64,000 nucleotides of DNA from assembly GCA_016234485.1 (NCBI GenBank), contig JACRBL010000055.1, forward strand, positions 1 through 64,000. Direction: 5' to 3'. The translations under genes and the position numbers were made by a program. This document shows positions 57,801 to 64,000 of the stretch, piece by piece (position 1 is the first letter of the stretch; each line of letters begins with the position of its first letter). A model generated the notes under the pieces. That model was not told the DNA's origin and ran no database searches. It saw only the letters and a list, made by a program, of their open reading frames with translations. The DNA is from Chloroflexota bacterium. GTDB taxonomy: Bacteria > Chloroflexota > Anaerolineae > Anaerolineales > Villigracilaceae.

Positions 57801-59075
57801 TTACTTCCAATAAAAAGCGATTCCGTCCAACAGACCAACGCTTGTATTAATGACGTTGATATACGCTTTGGTCACGCCTTTGAATTGAGATAGATCGGCC
57901 GGCAGGGCTTGTTCTTCGCCGTTAAAACTCACCACCAGGAATCCCCACGCTCGGGTAATCATCTTCTCAAAATTTGCGTCAAAATGTGGACAGGCTTCGG
58001 TGAAAGTGCAGTAGGCTTTCACGTAAAAGTTTCCATCCGGCGAGACGATGAGCGGGGTGTCAGCGGTCGCTGGCAATGTATCGTCCAGCGTGATTATGGC
58101 GGGCAGGTTTTGCAGATCAACCAATTTGACAAAATATCCCCACTGACTTGAGGTGTAAACGCTGCCGATCAGGGCGATCCGATTTTCGTCAATCGGTTGG
58201 ACAATATCAAGGCTGATCTTCCTATTTGATATTTCTGGAGTCAACTCGGCCAGGGTGAACATTTGCGAATAGAGCGTGTTATCAAGCCAGGCGTCGTCAT
58301 TGCTCCAACCTTCCGGGAATGGGATGGCCGATACTTTGGTGTTTTCCCTTTCAAGGATGATCCAATTTTTCAGGAAATATGTGGCCTTAAACTTCTCCAA
58401 TACAGCAGTGAATGTTGGCGCGGAAGTTTTCGTCTCCACGTTGTACGAATCGAATCCCTTGTAGATGGAGAACAAGGTTCTGCTATCGGGAAACCAGTGA
58501 TCCCCGCCGCTGTAAGAATTGAGCGTCCCATCTTTTGTGGCGTAGTAAGACGTTCGGACTTTGCTGTCCTCGTGGTACACGTTGAAGCGGACGTATTCCC
58601 CATCGTACGACCAACTGACGTATTTCAGCGCGTTGGTAAATTCCGGCGTACCTCCGCTGGGGGGAAAGTCTCCCAATTTTTTGGCCTGCCCCGTAGACAG
58701 GTTGAACATAAAGACATTCATCCTGGATGTAATCTCGGTGTAAAGAAAGTTGTTCCCGTCAGGCGACCAGAAAATCTTTCCCATTTGCGGGTTCGAGAGG
58801 GGGATGGTATGAAAAACCTCTCCCGTGAAAAAATTTCCCACGATGATACACGCCCCGCAACTGCCAGAGGCGTAAAACGCGACCAGCAACTGCCCCCCGC
58901 CGATGGGAACGGGCGTGGCGGTAGGCGAAGGGACAGGCGTATTCGTCGTCAATGGCGCGGCGGCAGGCGCTGGCGTTGGCTGGCTGTTCGGACGCGAACT
59001 TGGCGTAAGAGACTGGCTTGATGAGCAGGCCGTCAAAATCAGCGCGACGAGGAGCGGGAGGATTTTTGTTCTCAT
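57801..59075 (-). CDS. WD/TolB-like lipoprotein
   Basis: The 424-residue product has a lipoprotein signal with lipobox LILTAC (Cys about residue 17), a long Ser/Thr/Pro-rich linker (to about residue 58) and a beta-propeller-like domain with recurring SPDGNNFLYTE, SYDGEYVRF, PDSRTLFSI and SPDGNFYV blades, as in TolB-type proteins. It also has two Cys in SCGACII near residue 75. It is probably surface-anchored. AAAGGGAAA precedes the ATG at 59075. Confidence 0.85.
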   Translation of the reverse strand: MRTKILPLLVALILTACSSSQSLTPSSRPNSQPTPAPAAAPLTTNTPVPSPTATPVPIGGGQLLVAFYASGSCGACIIVGNFFTGEVFHTIPLSNPQMGKIFWSPDGNNFLYTEITSRMNVFMFNLSTGQAKKLGDFPPSGGTPEFTNALKYVSWSYDGEYVRFNVYHEDSKVRTSYYATKDGTLNSYSGGDHWFPDSRTLFSIYKGFDSYNVETKTSAPTFTAVLEKFKATYFLKNWIILERENTKVSAIPFPEGWSNDDAWLDNTLYSQMFTLAELTPEISNRKISLDIVQPIDENRIALIGSVYTSSQWGYFVKLVDLQNLPAIITLDDTLPATADTPLIVSPDGNFYVKAYCTFTEACPHFDANFEKMITRAWGFLVVSFNGEEQALPADLSQFKGVTKAYINVINTSVGLLDGIAFYWK

Positions 59076-59107
59076 GTTTTTCCCTTTGATGCAAATAAAT
59101 TTTTGTA

Positions 59108-59141
59108 ACAAGCCCTCCTGCTCAACGCAGGAGGGCTTGCA
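59108..59141 (-). terminator. Terminator of sucD
   Basis: AAGCCCTCCTGC pairs perfectly (12 bp) with GCAGGAGGGCTT around a 5-base loop, right after the sucD stop, with T-rich sequence beyond. Confidence 0.8.
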
Positions 59142-59143
59142 AT

Positions 59144-60007
59144 TTACTTCAACAACGTCGCGATCTCCTCAGGATGCTTCGCCACTTTCACGCCCGCGGC
59201 TTCGAGCGCTTTGATCTTATCCGCCGCGGTGCCTGCGCCGCCTTCGATGATGGCGCCGGCGTGTCCCATGCGCTTGCCGGGAGGGGCGGTTTGCCCGGCG
59301 ATGAACGAGACGACGGGCTTGGTCATCTTCTTCGAGATGAACTCCGCCGCTTTCTCCTCGTCCGTGCCGCCGATCTCGCCGATCATCACCACCTTTTCGG
59401 TCTGCGCGTCGTGCTCGAACATGTCCAGCACGTCAATGAAGTTCGTCCCGTTGACGGGGTCGCCGCCGATGCCCACGCAGGTGGACGCGCCCAGCCCGAG
59501 GTTCTTCATGGCGTACAGCACTTCGTAGGTCAACGTGCCAGAGCGCGAGACGACGCCCACATTGCCCGAGATGGCGATATTGCCAGGGATGATGCCCACC
59601 TTCGACTCGCCGGGCGTCAACATGCCGGGGCAGTTCGGGCCGACGAGGCGCACCCGCTTCTGGTCGAGGTAGTTGCGGACGCGCATCATATCCTGCACCG
59701 CGACGCCCTCCGTGATGCAGACGATCAGCGAGATGCCCGCGTCGGCGGCCTCGAACATCGCGTCGGGCGCGAATTTGGCGGGGACGAAGATCACCGAGCA
59801 GTTCGCGCCTGTGGCGTCCGCGGCTAATTTGACGGAATCGAACACGGGGATCTTGCCGTTCACCACCCACTCGCCGCCCTTGCCCGGCGTCACGCCGCCG
59901 ACGATATTCGTCCCGTAGGCGAACATCTGCTGGGTGTGGAACATGCCTTCGTTGCCGGTGATGCCTTGCACGATCAGGCGGGTGTTTTTATCAATGAGTA
60001 TGCTCAT
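59144..60007 (-). CDS. sucD: Succinyl-CoA synthetase alpha subunit
   Basis: The 287-residue subunit has the CoA-binding domain opening [19 protein letters not shown] and the phosphohistidine in [15 protein letters not shown] (near residue 243). The enzyme makes ATP or GTP from succinyl-CoA. GAGGAAA lies before the ATG. It is 51 bases downstream of sucC, separated by a hairpin. Confidence 0.97.
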   Translation of the reverse strand: MSILIDKNTRLIVQGITGNEGMFHTQQMFAYGTNIVGGVTPGKGGEWVVNGKIPVFDSVKLAADATGANCSVIFVPAKFAPDAMFEAADAGISLIVCITEGVAVQDMMRVRNYLDQKRVRLVGPNCPGMLTPGESKVGIIPGNIAISGNVGVVSRSGTLTYEVLYAMKNLGLGASTCVGIGGDPVNGTNFIDVLDMFEHDAQTEKVVMIGEIGGTDEEKAAEFISKKMTKPVVSFIAGQTAPPGKRMGHAGAIIEGGAGTAADKIKALEAAGVKVAKHPEEIATLLK

Positions 60008-60017
60008 GGAATTTCCT

Positions 60018-60058
60018 CATGGAGACCTCACAGGTTTTAAAAACCTGTGAGGTCTTCT
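60018..60058 (-). other. Hairpin between sucC and sucD
   Basis: AGACCTCACAGGTTT pairs with AAACCTGTGAGGTCT in a stem of about 15 bp with a loop of only two to four bases. It resembles a partial terminator that could set the ratio of subunits; T-rich sequence lies on the plus-strand side. Confidence 0.55.
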
Positions 60059-61192
60059 TTATTTCGTTGCCGCCTTCACGGCTTTTTGCGCGGCATCCGC
60101 CAACGTCTCGGCGGTGATCATGTGCGCGTTCTCGAGGAGTTTGCGTCCCTCCTCGGCGTTTGTGCCGACGAGACGCACCACCATCGGGACCTTGGGCTTC
60201 ACCTCGTCCATTGCGACGAGGATGCCCTTCGCGACTTCATCGCAACGCGTGATGCCGCCGAAGATGTTGAACAGCACGGCCTTCACGTTCGGGTCAGTCA
60301 GGATGATCTTCATGGCCGCGGCCACTTTGTCCGCGCCCGCGCCGCCGCCGATGTCGAGGAAGTTGGCGGGCTCGCCTCCGAAGAGTTTGATCACGTCCAT
60401 GCTGGTCATCGCCAAGCCTGCGCCGTTGACCATGCAACCGATTGTCCCATCCAGTTTGATGTAGGAGAGGCCGTATTTGCGCGCTTCGGTTTCGGCGGGG
60501 GCTTCCTCGTCAATGTCGCGCAGTTCGGCCAGGTCCGCGTGACGGAACATGGCATTATCGTCAATCAGCATTTTGCCGTCGAGCGCGACCAGTTTCTTTT
60601 CTTTGTTAATGATGAGCGGATTGATCTCCGCCAAGGTCGCGTCGTTCTCGCTGTAAGCTTTCCAAAGCGCGAGGGCAATGGCGTTGAAATCGCGCCAGAG
60701 TTCACGCGGCAGGTCAATGCCCGCGGCGATGTCGCGCGTCTGGTAATCGCGCAGGCCGAGCAGGGGATCAATGTGAACCTTGATGATCTTCTCGGGCGTC
60801 TCGCGCGCCACCTCTTCGATGTCCACGCCGCCCGCTGCGGAGGCCATCATCACCGGGCGACGCGCGGCGCGGTCGTTGGTGATGCCGAGGTAGATTTCGG
60901 TCTCGATGGAGGCGGCCTCGTCCACTAAAACTTTGCGGACGGGGAGGCCTTTGATCTCCATGCTCAAAATCTGCGTCGCGAGTTGTTCGGCATCGTTGGG
61001 GTCTTTAGCGACTTTAATGCCGCCCGCCTTGCCGCGTCCGCCAACCAGCACCTGGGCTTTAATGACAGCGCGGCCACCGAGTTCCTGGGCGATCTGTCTC
61101 GCCGCTTCTGCGGTAGCCGCAACCCGTCCCTTGGGGATGGGAATGCCATACTTGGAAAAAATCAATTTGGATTGGTATTCGTGGAGTTTCAT
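60059..61192 (-). CDS. sucC: Succinyl-CoA synthetase beta subunit
   Basis: The 377-residue subunit has an ATP-grasp opening ([20 protein letters not shown]), the nucleotide-binding [16 protein letters not shown] (near residue 45-60), the metal-binding AEINPLII and the CoA-side GGGAGADKV and [17 protein letters not shown] motifs. Start at 61192 with GGAGACATT upstream. A TATAAT box at 61232-61237 gives a leader of about 33 bases. Together with methylmalonyl-CoA decarboxylase genes it points to a propionate/succinate route. Confidence 0.97.
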   Translation of the reverse strand: MKLHEYQSKLIFSKYGIPIPKGRVAATAEAARQIAQELGGRAVIKAQVLVGGRGKAGGIKVAKDPNDAEQLATQILSMEIKGLPVRKVLVDEAASIETEIYLGITNDRAARRPVMMASAAGGVDIEEVARETPEKIIKVHIDPLLGLRDYQTRDIAAGIDLPRELWRDFNAIALALWKAYSENDATLAEINPLIINKEKKLVALDGKMLIDDNAMFRHADLAELRDIDEEAPAETEARKYGLSYIKLDGTIGCMVNGAGLAMTSMDVIKLFGGEPANFLDIGGGAGADKVAAAMKIILTDPNVKAVLFNIFGGITRCDEVAKGILVAMDEVKPKVPMVVRLVGTNAEEGRKLLENAHMITAETLADAAQKAVKAATK

Positions 61193-61231
61193 AATGTCTC
61201 CCGGGAGATTTTGCTTTTTGAAAGCGGTGGG

Positions 61232-61237
61232 ATTATA
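61232..61237 (-). promoter_or_regulatory. -10 box of sucCD
   Basis: TATAAT followed by CCCACC on the minus strand, 40 bases before the sucC ATG; it abuts a GC-rich palindromic repeat. Confidence 0.55.
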
Positions 61238-61242
61238 CCATT

Positions 61243-61345
61243 CGCCCTCACCCATCCCTAACCCTTCCCTCTCCCAATTCTGGGGGAGGGAAGGGAAATG
61301 GAAAACCCCTCTCCCAATTTTGGGAGAGGGGTAGGGGTGAGGGCA
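61243..61345. repeat. Nested palindrome (GCCCTCACCC...GGGTGAGGGC)
   Basis: Outer ends GCCCTCACCC and GGGTGAGGGC enclose two smaller CCTCTCCCAA(T)-TTGGG(A)GAGG hairpins in series. It lies between the sucC promoter and the convergent-facing end of the Agl23/NHL gene. Confidence 0.75.
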
Positions 61346-61349
61346 AATG

Positions 61350-64000
61350 TTACGGCAACGTAAACCGCATAATTCTTTGATTGCCCGCGTCCGTTACCCA
61401 GATGTGACCTTGCGCGTCCACGGCCACGCCCGCCGCGAGTCCGATCTGGGTTGGCTCGAAGCCGAACTCGCCCCAGGCGCGCACGAAGATGCCAGCCGAG
61501 TCAAATTCGAGAATGCGAAACGCTTCGGGGTCGGTCACGAAAATGTGCCCCGCCGCGTTGATGGCGATGAGCGGTTTGTTTTCGAGCGATTGCCCCGACC
61601 AGCCGAAGACATCCCATTGCAGAGTGGGGATGAAGTCGAGGCCGTCCACGGTGGGGGTGAAGGCCTGCACGCGCTGGTTCCACGTGTCGGTCACGTAGAC
61701 CGTCCCATCCGCGGCGACGGCCACGCCCACGGGTTCATCGAACGCGCCGGGCTCAAGTCCCGCCGCGCCAAATTGTGTCAGGAACTTGCCGTTCGCGTCG
61801 AACACGGCGATGCGCTTGTTGCCCGTGTCGGCCACGTAGACGTGACCGCGCCCGTCCACTGCGAGGCCGCGCGGCCCCCAAAACGCTTCGGGCGTCTCGC
61901 CATTTCCGTACACGCCCCACGCGGCCAGATACTTCCCGTCCGCAGTGAATTTGACGACGCGTGCGTTCCATGTGTCGGTGACATAGACCGATCCATTCGG
62001 GCCGACGGCCACCCCCCACGGTTCGCAGAACGTATTGGTCGGGACGTTGGGCGGGGGATTGGCCGTGACGTACGGACAGCCAGGGGAAACGCTGCCCCAC
62101 TCGCCGACGAGTTTTCCCTCCCCGTCAATGTGGAGGATGCGATGGTTGCGCGAGTCGGCCACGTAAAACGTCCCATTGGGCGCGAAGGAGATGGCGCGCG
62201 GCGCGTTCAAAGTTGTGCCGAGCGTCTCCGCGCCGACGATTAAATCCGCCGCGAGCGTGACGGTTTTCTTGAGGTAGGGGTCTTCGTCCAACGCCGACTG
62301 CACGGGCGCCACGCCGTAATTCCAGATCTGCGCGGCCACGTCCTTGCGGATGTACATGCGCATCTGATCGGCGGGCGACCAGGCGCTCAACTCGGTGGCG
62401 CTGGAGCCAGTGGCCGCGCCGTAGCGCGAGTAATCGCGATTGAACCAGATATCCCAAATTCCCGCGCGGATGTTCGGGTCGAGAATGGCGTTGCAGACGC
62501 GCGAGTAATCTCTGTTTTTGAAGAGTTTCAGGAAGCCGAGCGCGCCCTTGCAGGGATAGCCTTCGTAAAAATCTGCGCCGGCGTCGCGTTCGTAGGTGAG
62601 GCCGAAGTAATCCTGGTTCGGCCACCACATGCGGATGTAATCGAAGCGGTAAAAGCCTGTGCCAAGCGCGGCGTCAATCGTGTCGAAATTTTTCTGATCC
62701 ACTACGACGACGACCGAATCGCGCAGGGAGCGCGTCGGCTCGTCGAAGGAGCGCTGGTTGGTGAAGTCGCGCAGATACCAGACGAAGGGCCACGAAACGC
62801 CCGTGTCAGGCGCGGACGCGTCGTAGGCCAACGCGACGCCCATGCCGCCCGTCGTCCGCTCGGAGATTTCTTTGGCTTGCGCGATCACTTCCTTCACGCC
62901 CGTCGCGCTGTGCGCGTAAACAAGATATTCGGTGGCTTGATCGTAAGTGATGTACGAAGCGCGGAACGAGGCGCGCATGGTGAGAACCGCCAGCAACGCG
63001 AAAACCGTCAGAGCGAAGGTGCGGAAGATTTGTTTGAAGTCCCAGCCGCCGAGCAAATAACTCAGCCCCGCGCCCGAGGCGATCAGCGCGATGAATGGCA
63101 GGAGGAAGTTGCCCGTGGCTTCGAGGCTGGCGAGGTCTTTTCCGCTAAACGGTGGAGTCGGGCTGAGGAGGGCGAGTCCGCTCATGGTCAGGCTGGAAGC
63201 GAAGACGACGACCAGGGCCAAAACAACCCAGACGCGGCGGCGTCGCAGTTCGTCCCAGTCCAGCGCGTCCACGATATGTCCCAATCCCCAGCCCGTGAGC
63301 AGGATCATCGGCCAGGCCATGTGATAGGTGAGCCAGGGCATGCGCTCGCCAGCGTAGGTGAACGCGGCGATGCTGGAGACGCTCCACCAAAGCAGGAGGG
63401 AGAACGTGTTGCCGAACTGACTCTCTTCGGGCGTGAGCGACTCGACTGCCGTCGCTTCCTCCTGGACTTCGAGCGGCTCGGTGACCATTATGCCTTCGGT
63501 GGCCGGGACGGGTTCTTCCGCTGGTCTGCGAATCTTCCTCCGCAACCCGAGGATGACCGCCACGACGATGCCAATGGCGGGCAAAAATTCGTAGATGGGA
63601 ATTTGAATGAGCAGGTAGTAATACCAGGGCTGACTGCCGCGCTCCACTTCTTGTTGCACCAGCCAATAGCCCAGCGAGCCGATGAGACCCGTGGCAATGC
63701 CCGCGCTGTTGGTGAAGAAGGTGGTGTAAAGGACGAAGAACGGCCCCCAGAAGATGGCCGCGATCTTCCACCACAAATCGCGGTTCCAGAAGAAACCGAG
63801 GACGATGGAGATGAGGAAGATGACGACGGAGATGGCCGCGATAATGATGATGTCGGTGCTGGTGAGGTTGGTCACCGAGGCCGCGTCGGTAGGGATGATG
63901 GTCGTCCATTCCCTGCCGAGCGCGAGCCATAATTTTTCCACGCCTTTGAGCGCAAAAGCCGTGAGTAAGGGAAGCACGATCGTGCCTGTGACCATCAGCA
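61350..64000 (-). CDS. Agl23-like membrane protein fused to NHL repeats (5' end beyond the window)
   Basis: About 883 codons are visible and the frame is open at the window edge. The N-terminal half has membrane helices, a [25 protein letters not shown] segment and the soluble blocks [22 protein letters not shown] and VWYLRDF, resembling the TIGR03663/Agl23 family (flippase-associated, known from archaea and Chloroflexota). The C-terminal 270 residues hold at least five NHL repeats (for example [44 protein letters not shown]) forming a beta propeller. Such proteins may act in cell-surface glycosylation or export. The propeller is unusual for the family as I recall it. Confidence 0.85.
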   Translation of the reverse strand, partial: LMVTGTIVLPLLTAFALKGVEKLWLALGREWTTIIPTDAASVTNLTSTDIIIIAAISVVIFLISIVLGFFWNRDLWWKIAAIFWGPFFVLYTTFFTNSAGIATGLIGSLGYWLVQQEVERGSQPWYYYLLIQIPIYEFLPAIGIVVAVILGLRRKIRRPAEEPVPATEGIMVTEPLEVQEEATAVESLTPEESQFGNTFSLLLWWSVSSIAAFTYAGERMPWLTYHMAWPMILLTGWGLGHIVDALDWDELRRRRVWVVLALVVVFASSLTMSGLALLSPTPPFSGKDLASLEATGNFLLPFIALIASGAGLSYLLGGWDFKQIFRTFALTVFALLAVLTMRASFRASYITYDQATEYLVYAHSATGVKEVIAQAKEISERTTGGMGVALAYDASAPDTGVSWPFVWYLRDFTNQRSFDEPTRSLRDSVVVVVDQKNFDTIDAALGTGFYRFDYIRMWWPNQDYFGLTYERDAGADFYEGYPCKGALGFLKLFKNRDYSRVCNAILDPNIRAGIWDIWFNRDYSRYGAATGSSATELSAWSPADQMRMYIRKDVAAQIWNYGVAPVQSALDEDPYLKKTVTLAADLIVGAETLGTTLNAPRAISFAPNGTFYVADSRNHRILHIDGEGKLVGEWGSVSPGCPYVTANPPPNVPTNTFCEPWGVAVGPNGSVYVTDTWNARVVKFTADGKYLAAWGVYGNGETPEAFWGPRGLAVDGRGHVYVADTGNKRIAVFDANGKFLTQFGAAGLEPGAFDEPVGVAVAADGTVYVTDTWNQRVQAFTPTVDGLDFIPTLQWDVFGWSGQSLENKPLIAINAAGHIFVTDPEAFRILEFDSAGIFVRAWGEFGFEPTQIGLAAGVAVDAQGHIWVTDAGNQRIMRFTLP

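Overview
The window looks like a GC-rich chromosomal segment of a Chloroflexota bacterium, most likely of the Anaerolineae type. This is inferred from protein style (CpXC protein, Thr/Pro-rich lipoprotein linkers, an Agl23-like membrane protein fused to NHL repeats, a sigma-1/ERG2-like protein) and from many short dispersed repeats of a kind I associate with that group. UGA is used as an ordinary stop in many genes. No prophage, CRISPR array, transposase or rRNA is visible.

Layout. 1-9.4 kb: start of an unknown gene, CpXC protein, GAF/PAS histidine kinase, membrane protein, lipoprotein, class III aminotransferase, a decayed tRNA-Gln followed by an intact tRNA-Gln(CUG), two-cluster ferredoxin, Mn-type superoxide dismutase, PspC protein. 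9.4-16 kb: DMT transporter, radical SAM/HhH protein, an ERG2/sigma-1-receptor-like protein, AIM24-like protein, a trypsin-like protease coupled to a LuxR regulator with a degenerate receiver, and a CarD-like protein. 16-19.2 kb: a short leader ORF with terminator, then a three-gene ABC-2 exporter. 19.5-29 kb: M28 and M23 peptidases, SdpI, membrane proteins, lipoprotein hydrolase, aldo/keto reductase, acyltransferase, Tat-type sulfatase.

29-30.4 kb: a DsbD-alpha-like lipoprotein followed by a thioredoxin-like lipoprotein whose redox motif is interrupted by one in-frame UGA (W-UGA-P-A-C) with a small stem-loop just downstream. It is a candidate selenoprotein and the best lead here. 30.5-39.1 kb: a 1393-residue secreted protein with an RTX tail, glutamine synthetase, a second DMT transporter, an Ada-like methyltransferase, then about 970 bp without a protein gene that appears to encode two stable RNAs on the minus strand (one about 430 nt and unidentified, one about 180 nt and 6S-like).

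39-48.7 kb: membrane proteins, dihydropyrimidinase coupled to a small beta-carbonic-anhydrase-like protein, tandem PlsC acyltransferases, PilZ protein, thiolase, an HExxH protein and an AT-rich Imm40-like gene. 48.7-52.3 kb: a four-gene Na+-translocating acyl-CoA decarboxylase set, to be read with sucC/sucD at 59-61 kb as propionate/succinate metabolism. 52.6-64 kb: Nudix hydrolase, alanine racemase, LspA, RluD-type synthase, phosphotransferase, frameshifted Spo0M-like gene, WD-like lipoprotein, SucD, SucC and the Agl23/NHL protein, which runs off the window.

Cutting across all of this are several short repeat families: an approximately 90-125 bp palindromic element (8 copies), a stem-loop family (about 5 copies), terminator-like hairpins, and small repeats inserted in frame inside four coding sequences.
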